64,000 nt of DNA. It comes from Thozetella sp. PMI_491 (Eukaryota > Ascomycota > Sordariomycetes > Chaetosphaeriales > Chaetosphaeriaceae). Location: contig MU270036.1 of assembly GCA_021432635.1 (NCBI GenBank), positions 274,182 through 338,181 on the forward strand, in the 5' to 3' direction. Positions 1-11,800 of the stretch are shown here, piece after piece. The position numbers were made by a program, and so were the translations under genes. Under the pieces are notes generated by a model. The model made no database searches. It saw only the letters and a list, made by a program, of their open reading frames with translations, and was not told the DNA's origin. The stretch's first letter is position 1, and every line of letters starts with the position of its first letter.

Positions 1-437
1 CCCCCCCCCCGATGATTCTTCGGTCGCAAGTGGAAGCTGCATTCAGGGCCAGGTCGCTGGGGGCGTCTCATAAGCCACCCGGTACCACAGAGTCCGACAA
101 ACGCAAGGCATACTTGGCGCTGCGCGCGACCAGTCCACGTGGAGGGCCGCAGACCAACGTGGCTGTTAAAATCACCCGCGGGGCGGGGCTGGATGTCCAG
201 GCCGAACATTTGCGCAAGAAGCTGCTGGCGCTTTTGAGAGGGAGATAGCCTTCGCTACTGTGTACGCGGAGGCCTGGCGCTGGTAGCCGGCGACCTAGAT
301 AGCCGCCACCTGCGCGGATAGGTGTCAGCCTTTTTGATTCGGAGCGTCTGAAAGACTAGCGTAAAAGAATAAAACGGCTGAGTGCCTAAAATCACAAATT
401 AAAACGAAACCTCGACGGTGAATCATTTCTTACCACC

Positions 438-2179
438 ATGTTCTCCGTACCAGCGCTTGTTGCGCTGCTCGAACGTGTTTGGTGGGCCGCTAGTGTGCTA
501 GCCTCATATTTTCTTGTGCATCTGGTCTTCCTACCAACCCTGTCGCCCCTGTGCTTCGTTCACTTCACGGCTATTCCTGCCATCCTGGAGGAGCTGAGGT
601 GCGCAGTGGGAATATATCTGAGGGCTCGTGGCTTTGGGCAACCGAAGTCCGTTCCGAAGGCAGCCTCGCGTCCAATGCAGAACCGAGCGGTCGGAAAGCA
701 TTCGCTCCGTACGTCGTCACCGCTATCCCAGCCATGTGAAGCTACCCGAGAGGCGTTACCATGCGATGGTAAGGACCAATTATTGATCTGTCCCATCCTC
801 CAGCCACAGCATTTTCACCAGATGAGCCAGTTAGTGGGGCTAACAAGCATCAAATTACAGCGGCCGGGGGGCCACAGCCGTCGATCATTTGTGCATCCAA
901 GAACCAGGGTTTCAGCTGCCGCGACCAGCAGCACCCCTCGGGAAATGTAGCCCGCCCGGCCGCCACTGCAGGGTCGCCGCAACCTAATGCCGCTGCAAGG
1001 CCGAAAGAGCCCAAAGTCAAAGGCCGTCAGAACACAGCACGCGGCGGAAAGAAGCGGAGCCAAACAGGGAAGCGACGAAAGACCCTCCCTGACAGCGAGG
1101 GCGAAGGGAGTGGCGGTGAGGAGAGCGACCCCGACGACTCCAACAGACCAGGAGGAGAAGTCAGAGAGCCAGGAGTATTGTTTGCTTGTCCGTTTTACAA
1201 GTTTGACCCTGAGCATCACTTCCGCTGCCTCGGAAAATACCATCTGAAGAACTTCAAAGACGTGAAGGAACATTGCATCCGACGCCATGTCCTCCCTGTA
1301 TACTACTGTTCTCACTGTTGGACACGTTTTGAGAAGTCAGGCGATTTGACCCGACACAACAACGACGATACGTGTACGAAAAACCGGCATGGGCCCGAAG
1401 ACCTCTATAGGGAGGAACTCTATCTTCTCGACACAGACTCCAACCGTCATGAAAAGGAAAGGTGGTACGAAATGTGGGACAACATCTTCAAGGGATACCC
1501 TCGGCCAGCCTCACCGTATCTCAAGCCTGGCTTTTCCGAGCCTCTCGAGGTCATCTGCCAATGGCTCCAGTCCTACCTCCCGGAAGAGATACCTTCATTG
1601 CATCAGCGCCATAGCAGAGCATTCTCAAGTGCCTCGTACATAAGTGATCTTCTGCATACCATCTCTCGTGTTCGCCGTCCGCCACGACGTTACCGACGAG
1701 AGCCCCCGCCACCCCTGCACGGAGCCACCACCCCTGCCCGCGTCATTGTAGTGGAGCCGGCTCAGCCTAATGCTCCAACCCTTGCCCTTTCCCACTTGGG
1801 CCCGGCACACCCGGATTCAGTCGCTCGCCCTGATGTAGTGCCGACACACCACAACCCGCCGTGGCCAGGCTCTGGCGCCTCATCATACGGGCTAGGATCA
1901 GATATGGAGTATACAAGCACCCAGCACCTACACTCCCCTGGAGCGAACTTCTCCTTAGACCAGGCTAGCGGAGCGTCAGGACTTCTCGATTTCAGGTGCT
2001 ACCTTGAATCAGAACCAATCACAGAACTAGACAGCGAATTCCTCGAGGATGTTCCCGATACCCAAGCCCAAGCCGCGCCGGAGAGTCCTCCAACAGGCCC
2101 AACACCGACAGTGCATGAAACTGGCGCCCAGAGTTACATACCCCGCGGCGGAGACCCAGGACCACTGGTTGCCCCGTGA
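438..2179 (+). CDS. C2H2-type zinc-finger protein, two exons
   Basis: The second exon reads openly from about 822 to the TGA ending at 2179. It holds a basic linker (about 1000-1110), then a Cys/His cluster starting near 1190: FACPF, CLGKY, a HCIRRH pair, then a C2H-C type finger (YYCSHC ... RH ... C). The C-terminal half is rich in Pro and Ser. There is no ATG at the start of this exon. I join it to an upstream exon starting at the ATG at 438, which sits in a good ACCACC context, through a GTAAGG donor at 769 and an acceptor at 821 (53-bp intron); the join restores the frame. That gives about 563 residues with a hydrophobic N-terminus. This finger arrangement is frequent in ascomycete proteins of unknown function. 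Nucleic-acid or protein binding is likely but not shown. The finger exon is solid; exon 1 is less certain. Confidence 0.6.
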
Positions 2180-2960
2180 TCCCATGCATTCACTTCAGTC
2201 ATGGAACCGGCCAATGCAGGTAGAGGGAGGCAATCAAAATAGGCTCTTCACACCCGCCCAAGCATTATGAATAGCTGAACGGCGTTCGGCTTTTACAAGG
2301 AACAGGACTGCGAGTACTACCAAATAAAGAACTCTCGGCTTGTCGCTTTTCCTCTAATATTTGCAGAGTTTAGCTAGCTGGTTGTGGGGGGAAATCGTTC
2401 AAAAGGCATCAGCTCGCCTGAAATACGAAGAGCTAACTTTGGCTTACCCCACGCACCTACGCTGTTGACTTGCCGTAAAAATAGACAAGACCGGCATGTC
2501 CATCTCGCCGATCCTTTGCCTCTCCACTCTGACTCTGCTCGTTAAAAGACAAAGCTTTGTTATGCTGCGTTGCAGCTTGGAAGACTACGCCTACAGCCGA
2601 TATGTTCTTAGAATGAAACTTCCAAGCCGGGCGAGACCGGAGACACGATTACCAAGTGTGTAACACTCGAGGCTTGCAACCTACCAGAGGAAAAGGGAGA
2701 GATAGCTATAAATTTGAGGCTGGCTCCGCACATATAGTACAAATAAAAAGTCCCCCATACAAACACAATTCAACAAACCTCAAACTTAGAAATGGTTGCC
2801 TGTTGTTTTACTTAATACATCCAGCTTGTTACCTCTTCCACCTCGCATCCTCTCGCTCTGAATGATCAATAGAACTGCCACTCAGGTTGACGAGAAAAAT
2901 AAGCTACACGCCTTCACGTATCCTGAGCAGACTTCCAACACAGCACATCAAAGAACAGCG
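2180..2960. other. intergenic, no gene seen
   Basis: Only short open frames in poor context. It holds the 3' ends of two convergent genes. Confidence 0.5.
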
Positions 2961-4079
2961 TTAGAGATGACAGGGGGGTTCGTTACCGGCGACCGTAGCG
3001 TAGATGGCACCCAGCGCTTCAGCAAGTTCCACAGGAAGGGGCCCAGCCTCCAGCGCATCGAGAGATTCATCTAGATGCTCCAACTTGGACACACCAAATA
3101 TCACCCCATCTCCATAGTGGCCGGACAAGCAACTATGGAACGCCGTCCACCGTAACGCAGCCGCATGTCCACTAATGCCATGCTTCTGAGCCGCATCTCG
3201 AACAGTGGCCGCTGATGCTTGAACCGAAGGGTGACTGTACATGGGAATGTACACTTTTCCAACGATAGACTTAAATATATAGTTAGGATAGTACGGGCGG
3301 TAAGCTCCAGAAACAACTTACGATATCACTCCAACGCCCCGAGGTGGCAACATTGTCCGCGAAAAACCCGCCTGCTGAAGGGCTAAGACCAGGTTAACTT
3401 GAGGCTGATTATAGTTGAAGATTTATCTTACCTAAAACCATAAAATGCCATGTTATGCTTGCGCAAGAGAGAAAATAGGTCCTTCTCGCCTCCTCTTACA
3501 AGAGGGTTGTACTGCCCCTGGTAGACACTAGGCTTAACGTAGCCCTTCTCCTCGCATATATCAACAATCCTCTGCACCTCGGCAGGAGAGTAGTTAGAAA
3601 GTCCAAATTGTTTGAACTTCCCTTGCTGAAAAGCGTCGTTCATTGCCTTGAGAGTATCTTCAAAGGGGGTTTGCCGATCAGGAGTATGTAGAAACATGGT
3701 CTCGACCGAGGATGTTTGAAGAGCATCTAGTGACTGCTCAATACTGGACTGTATTTTTAATGGTTCATGCTCCCCGGGTGGGCCGCTTTTGACTTTCGTG
3801 TGGACAATAAGCTTGGAGGTAGTCTCAGCCTGGCCTAGACGCGATTCGGAGGCGCCGTAGTTACGCGCCGTATCGATATGTCTGTAGCCGCGCTTGTAGA
3901 ACGCATCCAGAAGCCCTTGGACCTCTTCTTTACTATCAAAATGCACGATACCAATGCCTGGGAATGTAGTAGGATCGCCAACCTACCTCGTACGGTTAGA
4001 AGGACGGTGCTGATGGTGGGTCAGAGGTACATACACTAAAAGTGCCGAGAATGAACTTTGGGGGTGTTTTGGAAGACAT
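2961..4079 (-). CDS. AKR7-like aldo/keto reductase
   Basis: NAD(P)H-dependent reductase of aldehydes or ketones, closest in motif layout to the aflatoxin-aldehyde reductase (AKR7) family. Four exons join in frame: 4079-4035, 3982-3432, 3382-3322 and 3269-2961, giving 321 residues, the usual family length. The start reads MSSKTPPKFILGTF. The catalytic tetrad is visible: Asp and Tyr in HIDTARNYG, Lys in IVHTKV and His in MFLHTPD. The SPSAGGFF motif appears only after splicing exon 2 to exon 3, which supports the model. A GFGVS-like cofactor loop is seen as FGVSK near the C-terminus. It lies tail-to-head with a Zn2Cys6 regulator about 400 bp upstream. A role in metabolite tailoring or aldehyde detoxification is inference. 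Confidence 0.88.
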
Positions 4080-4477
4080 AGTCCTTATAGGATAAACCCT
4101 TGGCAGTTCAAGTAAAGCTAGGTTCTTTTTGAAGTGTTTTATAGAAACCTTTTTTCTCTTTTTTTACGTCGTTCAGCGACTCTTCCTGTCTTATATATTG
4201 ACAGTCCCTTCTGCTTACAGTCGCGCCCCTCAAACCTTCCCGCAATTCGGGTTTCCCGCATGTTTCCCGCAGCTTTCGGCTCCGCGCTCCGCACATAGGA
4301 TTCCCGCAATGTCTCCACCAGCTCCACACATTTCTGCCGCAGCGATCCGAAAATATCTGTCTTGGATCTGCTACTGAGCATGGTCGGTCGGGGCTAGGGG
4401 GCATTTGGTTGGTCAGGAGGCCATTTGTTAACCAAATATAGCTTGCTGTGAAGTAGATAAGAAGCGGCCAGGACCAG
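4080..4477. other. intergenic, promoter region of the AKR gene
   Basis: About 400 bp with a CT-rich stretch near 4140-4170; no gene seen. Confidence 0.4.
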
Positions 4478-5803
4478 TTACACGCTACATAAGTTGCTCT
4501 TCCTCTCTCTCCAATATTGCATCCTGTCGGAGCCTACTATAATTGCCCAGACCATCTTGACAAGATCGTCAAATTCTTCAGCTTCGTACTGTGAGAGAAC
4601 TGGCCCAGGCTGCAGCGACGGCACCAGAAGTGGGGACCTCTCACAAGAAAGTCCAAACCACTCCAGTGCGGAGTCGGCTTCCCACAGGCCACGGCGGGCA
4701 GTGACCATGGCAGCCCCGGCGCATTCAGCCCATCCTTTTGTCATGGCTTCGTATACATTGATGGTACTCTCGACCACCATATGGGTACGTCGGACGCTTT
4801 CCGTCAAAATCCATTTCCTCCAGAGATCCGAGTAGGTATCATATTCCTTCTCAAACTCATTTGCGGCACATTTGTCGTGGACCAGGGAACCTTCTTCTCC
4901 CCGATAATCTTTCACCATCTCCCACATCTGAACAACCCATTTTCGAAGGATGGGGAGTTGCTTCTCTGCAGATGCACGCACGCGTATCGAGCCATCAAAT
5001 AGCTGTATAAACTCGTAGATAAATAGTGCCTGGACACGGGCTAGTTGGGCTAGTATGCCCTGTGCGCCAATGGCCGTGGGTGTACGCTGACGAATGAGTG
5101 AAGTCGATCGATCGTCAGCAATCTGTAGCACTGCTTCTTCGACCGCCGAAGTCCGACTAATATACGTCGCTAGCGTGGTGAAGGCGTCCTGGATACATGC
5201 AGGCATTCCTTTCTCATAGAGCCGTCGGTGAATGAAGCCATTATGGCCGTGCTTAATCCATTGTCGCAGCAAGCTGTCCACGGAATTAACGAAAGACCGT
5301 AGTTCGAACTCGATATCGACCACGCAATCCGCATCTTTGGCCACGCGCTGTATCACCCAAGTCTCATCTTGAAGAAACCAGGGTGGTGGTGTGTCGCGGG
5401 TGTCGCTACTCTCGAGCGAGATGCCCTGGGTTGACATACCAGGAATAGACGCCGAGGGGGTTAGGATATAGGGCATCATCGCTTCGGATAGAGACATATC
5501 GAGGCCAAGTGCTCCTTCGCCCCAGGCCGCAAAATCGAGGCTGTTCTCCAGAGCATCGGGATTAGTAAAGGTCTGAACCCCATGCAATCGCTCAGCCTGG
5601 CTAGCGTGAATGATGTCATCTCTCTGTTGGCTCACTTGCTGTTCTCTTCGTTGTTGCTGCTCTCTCTGCCGTCTCGTCGGCCGCGGATAGACACAGCTTA
5701 GATCTCTGTCTAGACACCGTCGGCACTCAGGAAGCTGTTTGTCACACCTGCGCTTGGAGGATGCGCAGGTCATACAGGCCTTCTGACGAAGACTAGAATG
5801 CAT
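4478..5803 (-). CDS. Zn2Cys6 fungal transcription factor
   Basis: Single open frame of 441 residues. The N-terminus carries a complete binuclear zinc cluster: six cysteines at about residues 10, 13, 20, 27, 30 and 37 with spacing C-x2-C-x6-C-x6-C-x2-C-x6-C, followed by basic residues (RPTRRQREQQQRREQQ). The rest is a helical acidic and Trp-containing region of the kind seen in pathway-specific regulators, without a clearly recognisable fungal TF-domain signature. It is nuclear and DNA-binding by family. Its neighbours on the same strand are an aldo/keto reductase and an NmrA-like protein, so it may regulate them; it could also act on the PKS 19 kb away, but nothing in the sequence proves either. 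Confidence 0.9.
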   Translation of the reverse strand: MHSSLRQKACMTCASSKRRCDKQLPECRRCLDRDLSCVYPRPTRRQREQQQRREQQVSQQRDDIIHASQAERLHGVQTFTNPDALENSLDFAAWGEGALGLDMSLSEAMMPYILTPSASIPGMSTQGISLESSDTRDTPPPWFLQDETWVIQRVAKDADCVVDIEFELRSFVNSVDSLLRQWIKHGHNGFIHRRLYEKGMPACIQDAFTTLATYISRTSAVEEAVLQIADDRSTSLIRQRTPTAIGAQGILAQLARVQALFIYEFIQLFDGSIRVRASAEKQLPILRKWVVQMWEMVKDYRGEEGSLVHDKCAANEFEKEYDTYSDLWRKWILTESVRRTHMVVESTINVYEAMTKGWAECAGAAMVTARRGLWEADSALEWFGLSCERSPLLVPSLQPGPVLSQYEAEEFDDLVKMVWAIIVGSDRMQYWRERKSNLCSV

Positions 5804-6376
5804 TCTGCGGCGTGTTGGACCTCGAACTACTTTGGGATGCGAGGTGAAATTCGATGTGACGCGAATTCTCCGCCATCGTTCTTGCCCCTTAAAACGTAGT
5901 GATCGTATCCAACGTACGGAGAAGTCTTCTATTGGTTCAATACCCCTTATGTCAGATTAAACGCGGGTCCTTATACGAATGACGCTACCAAAAGTTGTCA
6001 AAAGGAGGAGTCAACCCTCAGTGGATTCAGGCAGACCCACCCCCTCAAATGAGGGTGGCTTAGCACGCATTAAAATGGATTAGATCGGCTACAAACATGT
6101 CCCAAAACGATGGTTCCATTCTTTCGCGCCACAACGCGCCGGCAAGATCGCTGTACAATCAACAAACAAGGATCTAGACTCAGTGTAGCTGAGCCAGGTT
6201 GAGACGTGTAATCGGTTCTGTTAACCTCACAGATGGCTTCCATGGCGAAGTAGCCCGTAAAGAGAGATTCCGAGGAAAGAGGGTGCAATATTCTAACGTG
6301 TAGCTCTAATACCAGACTGACTCCTGATGGAGTAAAACCCCCGCCAACAAGGGTCCTGCAGAGTAGAGTCTGCTCA
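5804..6376. other. intergenic, no gene seen
   Basis: Promoter of the Zn2Cys6 gene and 3' end of the NmrA-like gene. An open frame at 6070-6414 on the minus strand has no recognisable features. Confidence 0.4.
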
Positions 6377-7554
6377 TTATGAAGCTCCCGAACTGGCTCG
6401 TTTGAGGTCCTCAACGCCTTTCAGGACAGACCTCCTCTTGCCGTCATAGCCGACTTTAGTCATCCAATCAGCCAGACTCTTGATGCGCCCAGGGTGGATT
6501 CTATCCAACAGCTCCATGTCCCTTGGGCCGACAACGCCCTCACCCCAAAAGCGCCACCAGGCAGAAAAGTTTTCCCGCCAAGTCATCACGGATTCATCCC
6601 TTGGAGCGTCCTTTCCAGCGGCCCAGTTGGCATAGGCGCCCGGATAAGGCCCTGCCGTGGCCATATAATCTTCTAGGGGAGTATACTGGTGTGCTGCTGC
6701 CTTTCCGGTGACTTCAGTGAATATCCTCGCGATATCGGCGAAGCTCACTTCGTCGGTCGCCACCTCGAGATTCATTCCTGCCGATTGGTCCACATTGTCG
6801 AAAAGCCAGAGGCTGTAGATACCGACGTCGTCAAGCGCAATCAATGGGATCTTTCCCGACTCTTAGTTGGATAATGATGGTTAGCAGATCCAAGTCCAGT
6901 AACAGTATTCCTCGGGTATCAAAAAGTGGAGGGTGAGTTCACATACTGGCAGGATTGGCCCATACAATCGAACCGTCCGGCTGTTCTTCAGGGACAAACA
7001 TCCCATCTAACAGCATGTCCATGTATGGACCGGTGGTAAGGAGGGACCCTTTCATGCCATTTTGCCCTTGGGCAAGAATGAAGTCTCCCACTCGACCTTT
7101 AGCATCATTGTGGCCCCAGTGGTAGTTTTCGTCCCAATTGGCCTTTTTGAGCGCATAGTCGGTGTTTGCCCATATATAGTGCTGGACTCCCTCGGCCCGG
7201 GCAATCTCATAGGCTCGCAGGCCGTAGAAGAGCTCGTTCTTCTCGCCAAGAGTGAATCCATCCGTGTTGACCCACGCACCGTATACGCCGTGGAACGCAG
7301 CGTGCAGGTCCTTCTGGTTATCTTGCATTCCCTGAATGAGTGTCACGTTTGGCAACGCTGCGAGCGACTGGGCGCGGGATGATGTGACATTGCGCGTTAA
7401 GACCCTGACGCTGAAGCGGCCGCTCTCAGATAGTGCTTCCCGCTTCCGTTAGGCGGAGGTACTAGTACAGTCGATGTGAAAACTTACCCTTGACCACCGG
7501 TATGCCTTGTGCACCCGTTCCCCCAATAACGAGAATCTCCCGAAGGTCTCCCAT
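6377..7554 (-). CDS. NmrA-like NAD(P)-binding protein
   Basis: Rossmann-fold protein of the NmrA/HSCARG-like atypical SDR family. Three exons. The start MGDLREILVIGGTGAQG carries the glycine-rich dinucleotide motif GGTGAQG at residues 10-16. A GTAAG donor at 7487 joins in frame to exon 2 (ALSESGRFSVRVLTRN). A second intron near 6940-6865 joins NPA to KSGKIPLIALDDVG. The last exon ends at 6377. A WANTDYALKKANW segment sits where the SDR active-site region would be, but there is no canonical YxxxK, as expected for NmrA-like proteins. Members sense NAD(P) redox state or act as oxidoreductases in secondary metabolism. It runs in the same direction as the Zn2Cys6 gene. Function as an enzyme or a regulator cannot be decided from sequence. 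Confidence 0.85.
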
Positions 7555-8877
7555 TTTAACTAGCTGGGTAGTTGGCAGTCGGAAATCAAGATCAGATTTG
7601 AATGTCTGTCATAGCACAGAATCGTGTTGTAACTAGAGGTTAAATGCAAGAAATAGCATACTCGCTGATCAGTAATCAAGAGAACACTTCGTTTCACCAA
7701 GTGGTTCTTGGGTTTTGATTACTGAACGAATATACCCATCCCTTCCTATTTACTCAATTCAGAATGGAGTAGCTTTGTAATGGACTAATCAAATCATGCC
7801 TAGAGCATAAGGATGGAGTCAGACCAGGTAGCGGCGTGCTCGCTAATATTATATAATAGAGCCCGTGTCTAGGCAAATGGATTATAAACCCAACAGGCAT
7901 CAATATATACGTTTTCTTAGCCCTCCAAGGGGATTAAATACCAGGAGTTTCCAATCGAGGCGGCTTCGAAGGGGACTGGCTCCCGGGCGACTTCTACGAA
8001 ATCTCGTTTGCACCAAGAGTAGGCATCACGAAATTCACGCCAGCGGCCAGACGGGTATATCTTGAACTAATACCGAAGTTACATACCAACAGTACCGTCT
8101 GGTACAGCTGAATGTCGCGTAGTCTGCGTAAAGACCGGGATGACAGATGGTTACATGGAACAAGTTATAACTCTGGGCTATATCCATCACCAGGTTGGAC
8201 CCTTTGGTTGGTCTGTGACGGGCTTGCTGTATATCTCCACAACTGAGACTTCATCAATCAGTAATTCGGCGGGAAGCCATGCGATTGGCCTGAAACAAGT
8301 GGATCAAGATGCGTGTAACGGTCATCGTCCCGTCATACCACATGGCATGTATGCAGAACAGACTGAGACATTGAACCACTCATAAAAGCACTGATTTGTT
8401 TCATCTTACTCTCACCTTACGCTATATTAACGTCCCGAATCTCTGGTTGCACCCTCAATAAATATGCGTAGGTCTTTTGAAGACAATTTAAATGCAGACA
8501 AGGCGGTGAAGACTGATGCCTAGCATTCTTAGGCCGCCGTGAAGGTTCGGTAGATCAATTCCTTTCACCATCCCGCCTATCCTATTTGTCGGCGCTGGCG
8601 CACCCAAATTCCGGATAGCGATGCACTGATAGACTTGGCAAAGTCAAGAAATTGCACGGGGCATCGTGCCAACTGCCACCGTGGCATGTTGCTTCCCGAG
8701 TACTGGAGCCCGGATACTGGATTTCCAGCAAATTTTGTTAGATACAAGCATGCTTCTTTTAATACGATCGATCAGCCATCATGCCAAAAATTCTTGCTAA
8801 ACCATTCCCACTAATCGGCTGGCTCTACTCGTGAGTGGCCAAGTACTGTGCACGGTACCTATTCTCATCTGATCAAG
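7555..8877. other. intergenic, about 1.3 kb
   Basis: Divergent promoter region between the minus-strand NmrA-like gene and the plus-strand repeat protein. No gene, tRNA or repeat recognised. Confidence 0.5.
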
Positions 8878-11800
8878 ATGGCTCGCCAGTGCTCCCTGAA
8901 GGGAGACCATTGGCTAGATCGCATGTCATTGGCAATGTTACTCTATGTGTTGACACTTCTATCTCTGGCAAATGCAGCCGCCATCGGCCCGGTCAAAAAG
9001 CTGGAAGATCGAGAGAAGGCCGCACAGCCAACCAACGGAGTTGGACTCGGCGTGGATTTGAACCTTCCTGGACTTGGGATATTGGTCACGGTCCAATTGT
9101 TCACCAAAGTCTACCTGTCGGTTCAGACTAGCTACACCACCGTCCCGACATCGACTATCCAAGTAATTCCAGTGTCCACGACCACAGTCATACCGACAAT
9201 CATACCAACAGTGCAACGTCTTGCCCTTACTTTCCCCAAGCTCAGGACCGAAGTGGTGCCTATCACTCAACGCATAACGTTCCAGACTCAGAAAACAACA
9301 TCTGTCACTTCTACAACATCCCACACTTCGTATTCGACTTCAACAGCAACTGCTTACCGCTTGTTCACTTTTACAGCGTCGTCAATCAGACCAGTTACGC
9401 GAACGCTGAGGGCCCCATCATCCTATATCACAACCACTCGTCTGTCCAGAGTCCCAGTGATCACAGTTAGGCCTACCACAATCCGGGTCACCTCACATCG
9501 GCCTACCGTTTTGAGAGCAACAACTGTCAGGCCAGTGACGCACTTGTTTACAACCTTCAAACCGACTGTCGTTAAAGTTACGTCTCTAAAATTGACAACA
9601 GCAAAGTTTACGGTTTTAGGGAAGACTAGGACGACGGCCAAGAGAATGCCTGTTACAAGCTTGAAGATAACCCAAGTCAAAATCATCACCCCTACCATAA
9701 GAAGGACGACTCTTACAACGTACACGACTAAGCTTCTTCCTACGATAACGAACATCGTGAGACCTTTTACGTTCACAACATTTACGAACCGGCCGTTTTT
9801 ATTTTCCTCCTTGGCACCGCCATCAAGCATTACAAGAGTTAGCCTCTCTACAGTCAGGTTCCCGAGCATAAAGACGTCAACGCTCAGGCTCCCTACCCTC
9901 AAGCCCATCATCTTCAATGTAACGACAGTGAAGCCTACGATGGTCAACTTCCTTTCAGTGAAAAGCACTGTGATTCCTTCAACACTAATTATGACGGATA
10001 AGAGTACCACCATCAACATTCATTCGACGCAGATAACCGTCCTCAAAACGACTGTCTTGACCCAGCTTTTCTCCTCAATCCGGCTGTTCCAGCTCACAAT
10101 ACCGCAATTTTCGACTTTCCTTGTTACTGCAGTTCAAACAAGCACTATCACGCTTTCTACAGCCCTTTCCACCCCAACTTCGTCCAACTCGTCATCCGAG
10201 TTGTCTTCCCCAGCCTCGACGACATCCAAATCAGCGACGGTCCCATCACTCTCCATACCAATTCTCATCGCCTCGATCGTGTCCAACATTGGATCGATTA
10301 TAAAAGGAATTCCGTCGGCCACCCCTACATCTACATCAGTAACCGTCCCATCCATCGCTTTGCCAACACTCTCCCTGCCATCGCTATCCTTGCCATCACT
10401 ATCCTTGCCATCGCTATCCCTGCCGTCGGCCTCCCTCTCGTCCATCTCCTCATCAGGTATTACCACCCCGCTCGTCTCCAACACGGGATCGGCCTCGTCG
10501 ACCTCCAAACCAACATCAGTACCATCACTCATCTTACCAACACTCTCTCTGCCAACACCCTCTCTACCATCATTATCTATACCAACACTTTCCCTACCGA
10601 CACTATCTATCCCGACACTTTCCCTACCAACACTATCTATACCGACACTTTCCCTACCATCACTATCTATACCGACACCCTCTCTACCATCACTATCTAT
10701 CCCGACACTTTCCCTACCATCACTGTCTTTGCCAACACTGTCTTTGCCAACACTGTCTTTGCCAACACTGTCTTTGCCAACACTGTCTTTGCCAACACTG
10801 TCTTTGCCAACACTGTCTTTGCCAACATTGTCTATACCGAAACTGTCACTCCCAATACTCTCCCTACCGACACCTTCCCAACCAACGCCTTCCATACCAA
10901 CGCCTTCCATACCAACGCCTTCCCTACCAACGCTCTCTCTGCCGACACTGTCTCTGCCAACACTGTCTCTGCCGACGCTCTCCTTACCATCACTATCCTT
11001 GCCAGTAGTTACCGCCCCGCTCGTCTCCAACGCCGATTCGATTATAAACGGACTTACATCGGCCGTGAACGGTGTTGTCTCAGATGTCGGAGTTATTGCG
11101 TCTTCATTCCTACAGGGCCTTCCCACGAATGTGGCAGCTCTCACCACGGGTTTAAATGGGCCCGTTCCTACAGCAGTCAGCAATGTTGCATCCGCTCTGA
11201 ACAACGTAGTCTCTTCGTTGCTCCAGGCTAACCCGTCGGCGACTGGCGCCGCTAATGCACTTCAGAGCGCCGTCTCAGAGCTGCTCGCTAACAATCCTAC
11301 CGCTGTGGGTAGTGTCAGCGATGCGCTAAAGAGTGTTGCTTCGCAGTTGGCCATCGCTGCGCCTACATCGGACCCAACACAAATTAGCGGTGCCCTGTCG
11401 GCTGTCCAGAGTGCTGCTGCTTCGCTGATCCAGGCGCTGCCCACCGTCTCGCTTAGCCTAGGCGTCGATTTGGGTTCGCTTCTAGGAGGACTGCTCGGCG
11501 GAATACTGCCGACTCCAACCATTACAGGCCCGCTTGGAAGCTTAGCAGGAGGGTTACTGAACGGCGCCACCGCCACTATTGACACCGGTGCGCTTAATAG
11601 TTTGCTGGGTGGACTGCTGGGTGGACTATTGGGAACTCCTACCGCTACATCTAGTGCTGGTGCGCTAGGAAGTTTGCTGGGAGGATTACTACCTAATCCA
11701 ACTGCTACCGACAACGCTGGCGCGCTAGGAAGTTTGCTGGGAGGATTACTGCCTAATCCAACTGCTACTAACAATGCGCTGGGAAGCTTGCTGGGAGGAT

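Noticed and set aside
12-248. 78-codon frame at the left edge
   Set aside because: No domain, preceded by a C-run at the window edge, no splice context.
6070-6414. Minus-strand frame of 114 codons next to the NmrA-like gene
   Set aside because: Overlaps the end of the NmrA-like gene in another frame and has no features.
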